DNA from: Pseudolactococcus laudensis
Lineage (GTDB): Bacteria > Bacillota > Bacilli > Lactobacillales > Streptococcaceae
Reading direction: 5' to 3'
NCBI RefSeq assembly: GCF_013449735.1
Contig: NZ_JACBNY010000007.1
Location: 34,216 to 98,215 of the forward strand
Length of the DNA: 64,000 nt
The notes under the pieces were generated by a model. That model had not been told where the DNA came from and made no database searches. It saw only the letters and a list, made by a program, of their open reading frames with translations. This document shows, piece by piece, positions 29,485 through 39,207 of the stretch (the first letter of the stretch is position 1; the number at the start of each line of letters is the position of its first letter). The translations under genes were made by a program, and so were the position numbers.

Positions 29485-30642
29485 TTATGCTGAATAAACC
29501 AATTTGCCATTCAAATAAGTGGCTGATAAGTCAAGATTATCTTCAAGAACGATGAAATCAGCTGCAAAACCTGGCTTAATTCGACCACATTTGTCATCAA
29601 TACCAACTGATTTAGCAGGAATCAAAGATGCCATCATAACGGCTTCTTCTGGTGATGCAATTCCCCATTCAACGACGTTTTTAAGACCGTCTTTAAGTTT
29701 TAAAATAGACCCTGCTAAATTACCACCATCTTTCAAACGTGCCGTACCATTTTCCACAATAACTGGATACTCACCTAACATGTAATCACCATCTGGTTCA
29801 CCACCAGCACGCATACAGTCAGTGATTAAAGCGACATGGTCATGTCCTTTTTGTTTCATTAAGATATCACAGGCTTTTGGATGAACATGATGACCATCAC
29901 AGATTAACTCAGCATAAGTATGTGGAATTTCATAGATAGCACCAACCATACCAAGTTCACGGTGAGTTAAGCCACGCATACCATTGTAAGCATGAACCCA
30001 AATGCTAGCACCAGCTTCTGCACCACGAACAGCTTGCTCGTATGTCGCGTCAGAATGACCAAGTGCAACTCTTGTGCCGGTAGCTGTTACTTTTGAGATA
30101 AAATCTTCGACGCCATCTCGTTCAGGTGCAACAGCAATTTTAAGTAACATTCCTTTAGCAGCTGATTGCCATCCTTCGAATTCTTCGAAACTTGGATTAC
30201 GCATGTAGTCTGCGTTTTGTGCCCCTTTATATTTTTCAGTAAAATAAGGTCCTTCAAAGAAAATACCTTGAATTTTAGCCCCTGATGCTTCTGTATGATG
30301 TTCACCAATTGTTTCACAAATATCACGTAATTGTTCATAACTTGCTGTCAAAGCAGTTGGTAAGAATGACGTCACACCAGTTGGCAAGAGAGCGTCACTC
30401 ATTGTATGAACGATGCCATCTTTGTCATTATCCATAACATCAGCTCCTGCATAACCATGCACATGTGTGTCTACAAGTCCTGGTGCAATAAATTTACCGC
30501 TATAGTCTAAAATTTCAGCATTAGCCGGTGCTTGCATTGTATGTTTGCCAAATTTGCCATCTGCAGTGACTTCTAAATAGCCACCTACTTTAACTTCATA
30601 GGGATAGAAAAATTTGTCTGCCTTGATATAGTAAGTTGTCAT
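29485..30642 (-). CDS. nagA: N-acetylglucosamine-6-phosphate deacetylase
   Basis: A 385-residue amidohydrolase that deacetylates GlcNAc-6-phosphate for amino-sugar catabolism and wall recycling. It has FIAPGLVDTHVHGYAGADVMD (first metal motif, about 51-71), the central histidines in VALGHSDAT and HAYNGMRGLTHRE, and the catalytic aspartate in ALITDCMRAGG. It stands alone with its own promoter and a candidate NagR site. Length and residues are complete. Confidence 0.95.
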   Translation of the reverse strand: MTTYYIKADKFFYPYEVKVGGYLEVTADGKFGKHTMQAPANAEILDYSGKFIAPGLVDTHVHGYAGADVMDNDKDGIVHTMSDALLPTGVTSFLPTALTASYEQLRDICETIGEHHTEASGAKIQGIFFEGPYFTEKYKGAQNADYMRNPSFEEFEGWQSAAKGMLLKIAVAPERDGVEDFISKVTATGTRVALGHSDATYEQAVRGAEAGASIWVHAYNGMRGLTHRELGMVGAIYEIPHTYAELICDGHHVHPKACDILMKQKGHDHVALITDCMRAGGEPDGDYMLGEYPVIVENGTARLKDGGNLAGSILKLKDGLKNVVEWGIASPEEAVMMASLIPAKSVGIDDKCGRIKPGFAADFIVLEDNLDLSATYLNGKLVYSA

Positions 30643-30681
30643 TGAGTTTACCTCATTCTTTCTTTAAATACGCTTTACTTT

Positions 30682-30727
30682 ATTTTACATCTTTTTCATC
30701 ACTTTGTCAAAAATGGTATAGTCCAAT
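30682..30727 (-). promoter_or_regulatory. nagA promoter with a candidate NagR (dre) operator
   Basis: TTGACA (30705-30710), 17 bases, TAAAAT (30682-30687). Just upstream AATGGTATAGTCCAATT (30712-30728) is an imperfect dyad resembling the dre site of GntR-type NagR/DasR regulators (TGGTNTAGACCA). Assignment to NagR is inferred from pathway and motif. Confidence 0.6.
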
Positions 30728-30737
30728 TTTAAGTCAC

Positions 30738-30765
30738 AAAAAAACGAGTAAAGGTTACTCGCTTT
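30738..30765 (-). terminator. Terminator overlapping the telA stop codon
   Basis: GCGAGTAA-CC-TTTACTCGTTTTTTT on the minus strand; the telA stop TAA lies within the left arm. Confidence 0.85.
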
Positions 30766-31903
30766 TTGTTTTATTGGATAATTCCAATAATTTTGATTTT
30801 ATTTCTTCTTCAAGCTGTGCCAATTCAACTTCACCTTGACGGCGTTTGATTGCCCCTTCACGCTGAATATTCATTGTTTCTTGAATTGTTTCAATCAAAT
30901 TAGCCTGAGTCGTTTTAAGTGTCTCAATATCAACCACACCACGTTCATTTTCGCGTGCAGCTTCAATAGAGGATTGCTTCAACATCTCAGAATTTTTGGT
31001 TAACAAATCATTAGTGGTACTTGATACAATACGTTGACTCGTTAAGGCATCTTTTTGTTTCAACAGTGTCAATGCAATTGCTACCTGATTTTTCCATAGA
31101 GGAATAGCTGTGTTGATTGATGTTTGAATCTTTTCAGCTAGTTCCTGATTGGTATTTTGAATCATTCTAATCTGAGGCGCTTGTTGAATTGTAATTTGAC
31201 GCGCTAGTTTTAAATCATATTGGCGCTTATCCAGACGATTTTTATAGTTTTCAAGATCAGAAATCTTTTGAATAGCAATCGCATTATCTGGTGTATTTTC
31301 AGCTTCAATCTTTGCTTGTGGAATGATTGTTTCATCAAGTTCCTTAATTTTCAGCTCTGCGCCTGCGATATAGACATTGAGCGCATGAAAATAATCCAAG
31401 TTCTCAGCATAAAGTGTCTCTAAGGTTTTATTATCTTCCAATAAACCTTTATATTCGTGTGTTAATTTAATTGATATTTTATCAATACCAGCGCCCAATT
31501 TTTGATATTTTTGCGTCACTTCAAAAATTGATTTTTTCACTTTGCCAAACATTTTCTTAAAAAAGCCTGGATCTTCAGCCACGAGATCATTAGGATTAGA
31601 TTCTTGCAGCTGATACATTAAATCAGTAAGTGCTGAACCCACTTCACCTAAATCTTTAGCTTGTACTTTATTTAAAACAGACTGTGAAAAATCACCAATC
31701 TTTTTCTGCGCAAGAGAGCCATATTCAATAACAGACTGGGAATTATTTTCATCCAGAGACTTAGACAACTCTTTTGCTTTGCCTAATTCTTCTTCTGACA
31801 ATGTTGCAACAGCATTTCCAGATGTTGTGCTTTGTGTAAGTGGATTTTCTACTGTAACGGATTGTTCAGCAGTCATTAAATCATCCAGAATATCATTAGC
31901 CAT
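30755..31903 (-). CDS. TelA-family toxic anion resistance protein
   Basis: A 382-residue cytoplasmic, mostly alpha-helical protein of the TelA/YceH family (toxic anion resistance; linked to tellurite and to cell-envelope stress). PGFFKKMFGKVKKSIFEVTQKYQ (split here: PGFFKKMFGKVKK near 115) and the long coiled segment from about 130 to 290 are typical. It overlaps the XpaC-like gene by eight bases, which is the usual partner pair. The function in lactic acid bacteria is not known in detail. Confidence 0.85.
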   Translation of the reverse strand: MANDILDDLMTAEQSVTVENPLTQSTTSGNAVATLSEEELGKAKELSKSLDENNSQSVIEYGSLAQKKIGDFSQSVLNKVQAKDLGEVGSALTDLMYQLQESNPNDLVAEDPGFFKKMFGKVKKSIFEVTQKYQKLGAGIDKISIKLTHEYKGLLEDNKTLETLYAENLDYFHALNVYIAGAELKIKELDETIIPQAKIEAENTPDNAIAIQKISDLENYKNRLDKRQYDLKLARQITIQQAPQIRMIQNTNQELAEKIQTSINTAIPLWKNQVAIALTLLKQKDALTSQRIVSSTTNDLLTKNSEMLKQSSIEAARENERGVVDIETLKTTQANLIETIQETMNIQREGAIKRRQGEVELAQLEEEIKSKLLELSNKTKSE

Positions 31904-32408
31904 TTTCTACCTCATTTTTAATTTTTTCAATATCATCAGACAACTCTAATTCATACGTTTTCGCAATTTTTTCAGATAATTTGCGAATTACCTTTTGACT
32001 TTCAATCTTTAAGTCCTGATCGAGTCTATCAACGCTTTTGACATTGTCATAAGTCTCAGTCAATTCAACCATAGTAGGTAATTGTTTGTAAAGAAAATCA
32101 TGATTTGTCAAAGCCATTTTTGGATGTTTCACAATAAGTTGAAATAATTTTTTTGCACTCTTCAAACCACCGGTTACATTTTCAATGATTTGTAGCTCTG
32201 AATCATGCTTAACAGCTGACTCCCAAGTTTTTATTTGAGCCTTAGCATCCCGCATTGTTTGACGAAAAATGGTGATGTCTTGATCCGACAACCCTTTTTC
32301 ATGATATGTTTCAATTAAATTTGGATTTTTTTTATCTTTTTTATAATCATGTATTAACCACAAAACAAGCACCACCGCTATTATTATCAATATTGTTATT
32401 AATTTCAT
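31896..32408 (-). CDS. XpaC-like membrane-anchored protein
   Basis: A 170-residue protein with one N-terminal membrane helix (about residues 4-20) followed by a helical cytoplasmic domain. KGLSDQDITIFRQTMRDAK and similar sequence places it in the family annotated as 5-bromo-4-chloroindolyl phosphate hydrolysis protein XpaC, a name from an old screen that may not reflect activity. It pairs with telA in a two-gene operon (start of telA within its end). Confidence 0.75.
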   Translation of the reverse strand: MKLITILIIIAVVLVLWLIHDYKKDKKNPNLIETYHEKGLSDQDITIFRQTMRDAKAQIKTWESAVKHDSELQIIENVTGGLKSAKKLFQLIVKHPKMALTNHDFLYKQLPTMVELTETYDNVKSVDRLDQDLKIESQKVIRKLSEKIAKTYELELSDDIEKIKNEVENG

Positions 32409-32507
32409 AAATCTATTTTATCACATTTTCTCGTGCAATTCTCAGTCTAGAGTATGATTTTTTAATTAGAATGTGCTAAAATGATAAAGAATACAATTGG
32501 AGGTATT

Positions 32508-33545
32508 ATGACTCAAAAGAAAATTGCCGTCTTAGGCCCTGGTTCTTGGGGAACTGCACTCTCACAAGTTCTCAATGATAACGGTCATGAAGTTCGAATT
32601 TGGGGAAATGTTCCTGAACAAATTGCTGAAATTAATGAAAACCATACCAACAAACGCTATTTTAGCGATGTTGTTTTAGACGATAAAATCACTGGTTACA
32701 ATGACCTTTCTGCCGCACTTGCTGGTATTGATGCCATTTTGTTTGTTGTGCCAACTAAAGTAACCCGACTCGTTGCTAAACAAGTCGCTGAAGTTTTGGA
32801 TCACAAAGTCGTGGTCATGCACGCTTCTAAAGGATTGGAGCAAGGCACACATGAGCGCATCTCAACAATTTTAGAAGAAGAAATCCCTGCTGACTTACGC
32901 TCTGAAGTTGTTGTTGTTTCAGGTCCTTCTCACGCAGAAGAAACAATCGTTCGTGATTTAACCCTGATTACTGCAGCCTCTAAAAATCTTGAAGATGCGA
33001 AATATGTTCAAGAACTTTTCAGCAACGACTACTTCAGACTTTACACAAATGATGATGTCATCGGTGTTGAGACTGCAGCTGCCTTAAAAAATGTTATTGC
33101 TGTGGGAGCTGGTGCCTTACATGGTCTTGGATTTGGCGATAATGCTAAAGCAGCCATCATTACACGTGGTCTTGCCGAAATTACGCGTCTCGGTGTGGCA
33201 ATGGGTGCCAATCCTATGACCTACATTGGTTTATCAGGTGTTGGTGATTTGATTGTTACTGGTACTTCCATCCACTCACGAAACTGGCGCGCTGGTGATG
33301 CCTTAGGTCGAGGTGAAAAACTAGCAGATATTGAGGCTAACATGGGAATGGTCATCGAGGGTGTGTCAACAACAAAAGTTGCACATGAACTAGCAGAAAT
33401 GTTATTTGTCGATATGCCAATCGTTGACACCATTTATAATGTGATTTATCAAAATGCGGATATTCGGGAAAGTATCATCAAATTGATGCGCCGTGAAGGT
33501 CGTCCCGAAAATGAATATATTATAGAGATTAAAGGATTGAACTAA
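32508..33545 (+). CDS. gpsA: Glycerol-3-phosphate dehydrogenase [NAD(P)+]
   Basis: A 345-residue enzyme reducing dihydroxyacetone phosphate to sn-glycerol-3-phosphate for phospholipids and teichoic acids. [13 protein letters not shown] (5-17) binds [27 protein letters not shown] (catalytic lysine) and the C-terminal [16 protein letters not shown] motif are present. The start ATG at 32508 follows TTGGAGGTATT; an in-frame ATG 27 bases upstream lacks a site. It is followed by galU after one base, a lactococcal order. Confidence 0.96.
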   Translation: MTQKKIAVLGPGSWGTALSQVLNDNGHEVRIWGNVPEQIAEINENHTNKRYFSDVVLDDKITGYNDLSAALAGIDAILFVVPTKVTRLVAKQVAEVLDHKVVVMHASKGLEQGTHERISTILEEEIPADLRSEVVVVSGPSHAEETIVRDLTLITAASKNLEDAKYVQELFSNDYFRLYTNDDVIGVETAAALKNVIAVGAGALHGLGFGDNAKAAIITRGLAEITRLGVAMGANPMTYIGLSGVGDLIVTGTSIHSRNWRAGDALGRGEKLADIEANMGMVIEGVSTTKVAHELAEMLFVDMPIVDTIYNVIYQNADIRESIIKLMRREGRPENEYIIEIKGLN

Positions 33546-33546
33546 A

Positions 33547-34482
33547 ATGAATGATGATTGCTTAACTAAAAAAGTTCGTAAAGCTGTAATTCCTGCAGCA
33601 GGACTCGGCACACGTTTTTTACCAGCTACTAAAGCACTTGCTAAAGAAATGCTACCGATTGTGGATAAACCAACGATTCAATTTATCGTTGAGGAGGCTC
33701 TAAAATCTGGTATTGAAGATATTCTGATTGTTACTGGTAAAGCAAAACGGCCGATTGAAGATCATTTTGATTCAAATATTGAACTTGAAATGTCACTTAA
33801 AGAAAAAGGCAAGGAAGATTTACTAAAACTCGTTGAAGAAACGACAGATATTAACTTGCACTTCATTCGTCAAAGTCATCCTAAAGGGTTGGGACATGCT
33901 GTTCTTCAAGCTAAATCATTTATCGGCGAAGAACCATTTGTTGTTATGCTTGGTGATGATTTAATGGAATCAGACCTACCGTTGACAAAACAACTTATCA
34001 ACGACTATGAAAAAACACACGCCTCTACAATTGCTGTCATGAAAGTGCCACATCAAGATGTTGATAAATATGGTGTGATTGCACCTGAGGGGGAAGTCGA
34101 AAAAGGTCTCTATAATGTCGCGAACTTTGTAGAAAAACCTGCAGTTGCTGATGCACCAAGCGATTTAGCGATCATCGGACGCTACCTTTTGACACCTGAG
34201 ATTTTCAATATTTTGGAAAATCAAAAACCGGGTGCCGGTAATGAAATTCAATTGACTGATGCTATTGAAACACTTAATAAAACGCAACGTGTTTTTGCTC
34301 GTGAATTCACTGGCCGCCGTTATGATGTCGGGGATAAATTTGGTTTTGTTGAAACGACGATTGAATATGGTCTCGGGCATCCTCAAATCAAAAAAGACCT
34401 ACACGATTTCATCATCAAAAAAGGAAAAGAGCTTGAAAAAGCTGACCAGGCTGCTGCTAAAACGTCAACAGCCAAAAAATAA
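33547..34482 (+). CDS. galU: UTP-glucose-1-phosphate uridylyltransferase
   Basis: A 311-residue enzyme making UDP-glucose, the precursor for galactose metabolism (GalE), glycolipids and polysaccharides. [22 protein letters not shown] has the nucleotide loop near residues 13-34 ([13 protein letters not shown]), followed by [26 protein letters not shown] binds metal. The Ala/Lys-rich tail ([14 protein letters not shown]) is not conserved. Cotranscribed with gpsA. Confidence 0.95.
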   Translation: MNDDCLTKKVRKAVIPAAGLGTRFLPATKALAKEMLPIVDKPTIQFIVEEALKSGIEDILIVTGKAKRPIEDHFDSNIELEMSLKEKGKEDLLKLVEETTDINLHFIRQSHPKGLGHAVLQAKSFIGEEPFVVMLGDDLMESDLPLTKQLINDYEKTHASTIAVMKVPHQDVDKYGVIAPEGEVEKGLYNVANFVEKPAVADAPSDLAIIGRYLLTPEIFNILENQKPGAGNEIQLTDAIETLNKTQRVFAREFTGRRYDVGDKFGFVETTIEYGLGHPQIKKDLHDFIIKKGKELEKADQAAAKTSTAKK

Positions 34483-34492
34483 TCATAATTAA

Positions 34493-34526
34493 GAAAAAAC
34501 GTTCTGACACTGGAACGTTTTTTTAA
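34493..34526 (+). terminator. Terminator of gpsA-galU
   Basis: AAAAAACGTTC-TGACACTG-GAACGTTTTTTT, ten bases past the galU stop. The T run on both sides would allow action in either direction. Confidence 0.9.
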
Positions 34527-34608
34527 TTTCAACAGTGATATCGATAATAAATAATCTTTTATTTCGTCAAGTTATGCAAAAATTCTTTAAAAATGATAAA
34601 ATATGATA

Positions 34609-35040
34609 ATGAAAACAACCAAAGGCAAGTTTCAACATATCTTGACTTCAATCAAAGCCTTGCAGATGAAACCGCTAGATTTTGTACTCGTCATTATTTT
34701 AATGATTGCAAGTTTTACGCCTTTTCTGCTATTAGGTGGCAAGCAAACCATCAGCCATCAAGCACAATTACGGGTGAATAGTCAGGTCATTAAGACATTT
34801 GATTTAACAAAAAATCAAACCTATACCTATCAAGATGGTGATGGCGATATTAATAAAATTGAGGTCCGAGACGGTCGTATTGCGATTGTCTATGCCAACT
34901 GTGGCGACCAAATCTGCGTTAGAAAAGGCTTTATTAATAAAACCGGACAGACCATTGTTTGTCTACCACATAAACTTGTCATTGAGGTTATACACTCTGG
35001 TAATGATGATGACAACGGAAATAGGATAATAGATTACTAA
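34609..35040 (+). CDS. NusG-domain II protein, membrane anchored
   Basis: A 143-residue protein with one membrane helix (about 22-42) and an extracytoplasmic NusG domain II (about 60-135). The CGDQIC...TGQTIVCLPHKLVIEV pattern with paired cysteines is typical. Two ATGs lie six bases apart; the second is used. The stop overlaps the next start (TAATG). In many lactic acid bacteria this gene precedes the Gx transporter and polyprenyl synthase genes, which suggests a link to quinone or redox functions (extracellular electron transfer), not shown here. Confidence 0.75.
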   Translation: MKTTKGKFQHILTSIKALQMKPLDFVLVIILMIASFTPFLLLGGKQTISHQAQLRVNSQVIKTFDLTKNQTYTYQDGDGDINKIEVRDGRIAIVYANCGDQICVRKGFINKTGQTIVCLPHKLVIEVIHSGNDDDNGNRIIDY

Positions 35041-35588
35041 TGAACACACAACATTTGCATCGACTTGTCTATATTGCTTTATTAACTGCAACGGCAACCA
35101 TTATAGGAATTGTCGAGTCTATATTTCCTTCACCTTTTGCTTTTGCTCCAGGTGCTAAATTTGGTTTTGCCAATCTAGTCGTCCTAATGGCCATTTTTAC
35201 ATTAAAAAAGTCTGATGTCATTATCTTAATGGTGCTTAAACTATTACTAACTGCTCTTTTCACTGGCTTTTCAGTTTTTCTATACAGTATGGCTGGTGGT
35301 TTTCTATCATTATTGGCAATGTATCTCGTCAAATTGTTAGGACCGAGACTGATTAGTTTGATTGGTATATCCCTAGTCGGTGGTTTTTTTCATAATGTTG
35401 GCCAACTTTTAATGGCTACTTGGATTGCCCAGACACCTGCTATTCTGTTTTATTTACCTTGGTTAGCCTTTTTTGGCCTTTTAGCGGGCTTTTTCATCGG
35501 TGTAGCAGGTAATGCATTACTCTATAAAATTAAACCTATCAAAGCTTTATTGATAAAAGAAAATAAAAGTTGGATGACACACACATGA
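35040..35588 (+). CDS. Gx transporter / heptaprenyl-synthase component I-like membrane protein
   Basis: A 182-residue integral membrane protein with about five hydrophobic segments. FPSPFAFAPGAKFGFANLVV (about 30-49) and GGFFHNVGQLLMA are hallmarks of this family, named either Gx transporter or heptaprenyl diphosphate synthase component I. True catalytic function is doubtful; a membrane uptake role is likelier. It lies between the NusG-II gene and the prenyl synthase, overlapping the latter by four bases. Confidence 0.8.
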   Translation: MNTQHLHRLVYIALLTATATIIGIVESIFPSPFAFAPGAKFGFANLVVLMAIFTLKKSDVIILMVLKLLLTALFTGFSVFLYSMAGGFLSLLAMYLVKLLGPRLISLIGISLVGGFFHNVGQLLMATWIAQTPAILFYLPWLAFFGLLAGFFIGVAGNALLYKIKPIKALLIKENKSWMTHT

Positions 35589-36529
35589 CCTTTTGGACGC
35601 CCTATCCTAATCTTTCAAAACAACTTGAACAGGTACAGCAAATGATGACTGCTGCCATTCATGTCAAAAATCCTCAGACACAAGCTGCGATTTTAGATTT
35701 ATTTGCATCTGGCGGTAAACGACTTCGTCCTGCCTATCTCTTGCTATTTTCTGAATTCACTAATTTGGAACCAGATAAAAGAATCGCATTGGCTAGTTCT
35801 ATCGAAATGTTGCATACGGCTACCCTGATTCATGATGATGTGATTGACCAAGCTGAAACACGGCGCGGTGTCCCAACGGTTTCACATCTTTATGGTCCTG
35901 AAATAGCTGTTTATGCGGGTGATTATCTTTTTATTGCTGTTTTTAGATTGATGATTCAACATGCCCTAGACTTATCTAATTTATCTCAACGCGTTGATGC
36001 CATGGAAAAATTACTCAATGGCGAGCTTGGTCAAATGAATCTAAAATTTAATACTGAGCAGACGATTGATGATTATATTGATAATATTTCAGGTAAAACC
36101 GCTGAACTATTCGCGCAAGCTTGTGCTGTTGCACCGTTTGCTGACGGTGCCTATAAATTAGCACAATTAGCTTACGATATTGGCTTGAATATCGGGATAG
36201 CCTTTCAAATTATGGATGATTATCTTGATTATACAGCTGATAGCGACACACTTGGTAAGCCAGTTCTTGCAGATATGCAGCAAGGTATTTATTCTGCACC
36301 CGTTTTATTTGCCCTAGCAGCGGACAATCGAGTTGCTGACTTTTTAAGTCAAGAAAATTTTGATGCTGTTTTTCAGATTATCCAACACACAAATGCCCTA
36401 CAAAAAACGCATGATTTGGCTCGCCAATACACTGCAAATGCGCTCAAACTTATCGAGAAATTACCCAATAAACCTGTCAAATCTGATATTCGTCAGATTA
36501 CCAAAGACCTACTAGAAAGACAATTATGA
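35585..36529 (+). CDS. ispB: Polyprenyl diphosphate synthase
   Basis: A 314-residue trans-isoprenyl diphosphate synthase that builds the side chain of quinones. The two aspartate-rich motifs are present: [15 protein letters not shown] (first DDxxD) and IMDDYLDY (second). [11 protein letters not shown] lies near residue 45. The start MTFWTPYP at 35585 is preferred. Chain length cannot be read from sequence. It overlaps rsmG by four bases (ATGA). Confidence 0.92.
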   Translation: MTFWTPYPNLSKQLEQVQQMMTAAIHVKNPQTQAAILDLFASGGKRLRPAYLLLFSEFTNLEPDKRIALASSIEMLHTATLIHDDVIDQAETRRGVPTVSHLYGPEIAVYAGDYLFIAVFRLMIQHALDLSNLSQRVDAMEKLLNGELGQMNLKFNTEQTIDDYIDNISGKTAELFAQACAVAPFADGAYKLAQLAYDIGLNIGIAFQIMDDYLDYTADSDTLGKPVLADMQQGIYSAPVLFALAADNRVADFLSQENFDAVFQIIQHTNALQKTHDLARQYTANALKLIEKLPNKPVKSDIRQITKDLLERQL

Positions 36530-37245
36530 CACCAGAAGATTTTTATAGCTCGCTAGAAACCTTTAACATCCAATTATCAGACACTCAGAAAGCACAATTT
36601 AAGACTTATTTTGAGTTTCTAGTCAGTGAAAATGAAAAGATTAATCTAACAGCTATCACTGAAGAAAATGACGTTTATCTCAAACATTTTTATGATTCAA
36701 TTGCACCTATTTTATACGGCGTGATTGATAATTCTCCGATTAAACTACTAGATATTGGAGCCGGGGCTGGCTTTCCAAGCTTTCCAATGAAAATCATCTA
36801 TCCTGAATTACAGGTGACAATCATTGATTCTCTAAATAAACGGATTAAGTTTTTAGCATCACTATCAGATAAACTTGATTTTGATGCGACTTCTGTCACT
36901 TTATTACATGGTCGTGCTGAAGATTTTGGTCAAAACCCAATTTACAGAGGTCAGTTTGACTACGTTACTGCTCGCGCGGTAGCGCGCCTCAACGTTTTAT
37001 CCGAGTTGACACTACCATTTTTAAGAAAAGACGGGAAACTTCTGTCGTTAAAGGCGAGTCAAATGCTGGATGAAATTTCAGAAGGTAAACATGCTATCGC
37101 AATTTTGGGTGGCAAGTTGGGCGATACGTTGGACTATGCGTTGCCAAATGGCGATGAGCGTCATCTGGTCATGATAGAGAAGAAAAAAGAGACACCTAAA
37201 AAATTCCCACGTAAGGCTGGTACGCCTAATAAGAAACCGCTTTAA
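36526..37245 (+). CDS. rsmG: 16S rRNA (guanine-527-N7)-methyltransferase RsmG
   Basis: A 239-residue SAM-dependent methyltransferase that makes m7G527 in 16S rRNA (formerly GidB). [19 protein letters not shown] (about 41-59), [17 protein letters not shown] (SAM loop, about 77-93), and VTARAVARL are typical. Loss of this gene in other bacteria gives low-level streptomycin resistance. It ends with a basic tail ([19 protein letters not shown]) and a terminator. Confidence 0.95.
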   Translation: MTPEDFYSSLETFNIQLSDTQKAQFKTYFEFLVSENEKINLTAITEENDVYLKHFYDSIAPILYGVIDNSPIKLLDIGAGAGFPSFPMKIIYPELQVTIIDSLNKRIKFLASLSDKLDFDATSVTLLHGRAEDFGQNPIYRGQFDYVTARAVARLNVLSELTLPFLRKDGKLLSLKASQMLDEISEGKHAIAILGGKLGDTLDYALPNGDERHLVMIEKKKETPKKFPRKAGTPNKKPL

Positions 37246-37280
37246 TTATTTAAATTTAATAACTGTAGAGCGTTTATAAG

Positions 37281-37312
37281 AACGTATCACATCGATTATG
37301 ATACGTTTTTTC
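37281..37312 (+). terminator. Terminator of rsmG operon
   Basis: ACGTATCA-CATCGATTA-TGATACGTTTTTT; 13-base-pair arm with a T run, about 35 bases past the stop. Confidence 0.9.
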
Positions 37313-37339
37313 TATGTTCTCAACCTTTCAAAACTGTAA

Positions 37340-37390
37340 GTTTTAAGTCTATTTTGTAAGGTTGGGTTGATTTATTTTTGGTATAATCGA
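37340..37390 (+). promoter_or_regulatory. Probable dlt promoter region
   Basis: TATAAT at 37382-37387, preceded by TTTGG. The -35 is weak (AGGTTG at 17 bases). TTTAAGTCTAT followed by TTTGTAAG (37342-37360) partly resembles the CiaR box (TTTAAG-N5-TTTAAG) that controls dlt in streptococci, but the match is poor. Activation by a response regulator would explain the weak -35. Confidence 0.4.
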
Positions 37391-37487
37391 CTTAACTTTA
37401 TCTCATCCGCTCACAAAAATAGTAGCAATTTAGTAAAATACTTGTTAAAATGGTGAAGTGACACTTTAAAAACAGGAGAATTAAAAA

Positions 37488-37646
37488 TTGATTAAATATA
37501 TTCAGAGCTTGCCTCAACAAAAGGCATGGCCTGTCATCAAATTTATTTTGCAAAGTTTATTTTATTTCATGATTATCATCGCCTTGCTGTATCTCTTTAA
37601 CTACTCAGGAGAAGGACAAGGTCACTTTATATATAATGAATTCTAA
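37488..37646 (+). CDS. dltX: Teichoic acid D-alanylation protein DltX
   Basis: A 52-residue one-pass membrane protein encoded just before dltA. TTG start with AGGAGAA 7 bases upstream. The sequence opens with [11 protein letters not shown], has a hydrophobic segment (about 17-37) and ends in a short outside tail ([14 protein letters not shown]) typical of DltX. It is the conserved first gene of the dlt operon and is required for D-alanylation in some Firmicutes, probably by handing D-alanine to the acceptor. The non-ATG start and small size make it easy to miss. It stops 22 bases before dltA. Confidence 0.88.
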   Translation: MIKYIQSLPQQKAWPVIKFILQSLFYFMIIIALLYLFNYSGEGQGHFIYNEF

Positions 37647-37668
37647 TCACAAGGAAAGAAGATTACCT

Positions 37669-39207
37669 ATGTTCGTTTCAGACTTTATCGCAACGCTTAA
37701 TCATCATGCTAAACAAAATCCCAATTCACCGGTTTATGATTTATTGGCTCAAACATATTCTTACCAACAACTTAAACAAGACTCAGATACTATTGCGGCT
37801 TATATTGATAGTTTAAACTTACCTGAGAAAAGTCCTGTTATTGTTTTTGGTGGACAAGAATACGAGATGCTAGCTACTTTTGTTGGTTTAACAAAATCTG
37901 GCCATGCTTATATTCCTGTTGATGTCAATTCAGCTAATGAACGTCTGACAAACATTCTTGAAATTGCTGAACCTAGTGCTGTAATTGCAATTAATCCTTT
38001 GCCAATTGACATCTCAGAGATGCCTGTCATAACTGCTACTCAATTATCTGCTGTTCTTGCAGAACCTACTGAATATGAGTTGACACATCCTGTCACTGGC
38101 GATGAGACTTATTATATAATCTTTACCTCTGGTACAACTGGTAAGCCTAAAGGAGTTCAAATTTCACATGCGAATCTCTTATCCTTTGTCAATTGGACGC
38201 TAGAATCAAGTGAATTTGACCTACCCTCACAAGCTAAAATTTTAGCACAAGCGCCGTATTCTTTTGACTTATCAGTTATGTCTTGGGCGCCTGCTCTAGC
38301 TGCAGGTGGCTGTCTCTATGCGTTGCCTAAAGAGAAAACAGAAAACTTTAAAGACTTGTTTGCTGTGTTACCTACTTTATCGATTCAAGTTTGGGTATCA
38401 ACACCTTCTTTTGCCGATATGGTCTTACTTTCTGAAGATTTTTCTGCTGAAAAGATGCCTAGTCTCACACACTTTTACTTCTGTGGTGAGGAGTTAACCG
38501 TTGGTACTGCTAGTAAATTACATCAGCGCTTTCCTAAAGCCAGAGTTGTGAATTCTTTTGGTCCTACTGAAAGCACCGTTGCATTCTCTGCTGTTACCAT
38601 TACAGATGAAATGATTGATAAATCAGATCGTCTGCCAATTGGATATATTAAGGCTGATTCGCCGACTTTTATCCTCAATGAGGCGGGAGAGATTTTGAAG
38701 GCTGGCGAGCAAGGTGAAATCGTCGTGACTGGTCCTGCTGTTTCCAAAGGATACATCAATAATCCTGAAAAAACTGCGCAGTCTTTCTTTGAGCTTAATG
38801 GCCAAAAAGCTTATCATACTGGTGATTTAGGTTTACTTGATGCGTCAGGCATGTTACATTATCGTGGTCGCATGGATTTCCAAATTAAGCTCAATGGTTA
38901 TCGAATTGAATTGGAAGAAGTGGCGCATGTCTTAAATCTTTCTCAATATGTTGCCTCTGCGGTTGCTGTGCCACGTTATAATGATCAACATAAGGTTCAT
39001 CAGTTACTGGCTTATATTGTGCTTAAACCTGGCGCTAGAGACGAATTTGAACGTGACTTGCAATTAACCAAGGCTATCAAAACTGAACTCGAAAATGAGA
39101 TGATGTCTTACATGATGCCATCCCGTTTCATTTATCGGGAATCACTACCAATTACGCCTAATGGCAAGATTGATATTAAAGCTTTGATTGCCGAGGTGAA
39201 TGATTAA
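37669..39207 (+). CDS. dltA: D-alanine:D-alanyl carrier protein ligase DltA
   Basis: A 512-residue ANL-family ligase that adenylates D-alanine and loads it onto DltC. The ATP loop [13 protein letters not shown] (about 145-157), the A5 region [14 protein letters not shown]7 YHTGDLG, and the hinge and catalytic lysine region [15 protein letters not shown] and TPNGKID are present. The start [10 protein letters not shown] at 37669 with GGAAAG upstream is preferred over the ATG eleven codons before. Stop and dltB start overlap (TAATG). Confidence 0.96.
   Translation: MFVSDFIATLNHHAKQNPNSPVYDLLAQTYSYQQLKQDSDTIAAYIDSLNLPEKSPVIVFGGQEYEMLATFVGLTKSGHAYIPVDVNSANERLTNILEIAEPSAVIAINPLPIDISEMPVITATQLSAVLAEPTEYELTHPVTGDETYYIIFTSGTTGKPKGVQISHANLLSFVNWTLESSEFDLPSQAKILAQAPYSFDLSVMSWAPALAAGGCLYALPKEKTENFKDLFAVLPTLSIQVWVSTPSFADMVLLSEDFSAEKMPSLTHFYFCGEELTVGTASKLHQRFPKARVVNSFGPTESTVAFSAVTITDEMIDKSDRLPIGYIKADSPTFILNEAGEILKAGEQGEIVVTGPAVSKGYINNPEKTAQSFFELNGQKAYHTGDLGLLDASGMLHYRGRMDFQIKLNGYRIELEEVAHVLNLSQYVASAVAVPRYNDQHKVHQLLAYIVLKPGARDEFERDLQLTKAIKTELENEMMSYMMPSRFIYRESLPITPNGKIDIKALIAEVND

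Noticed and set aside
37340..37360. CiaR box in front of dlt
   Set aside because: Only one full TTTAAG half site; the second is interrupted, so I do not claim it.
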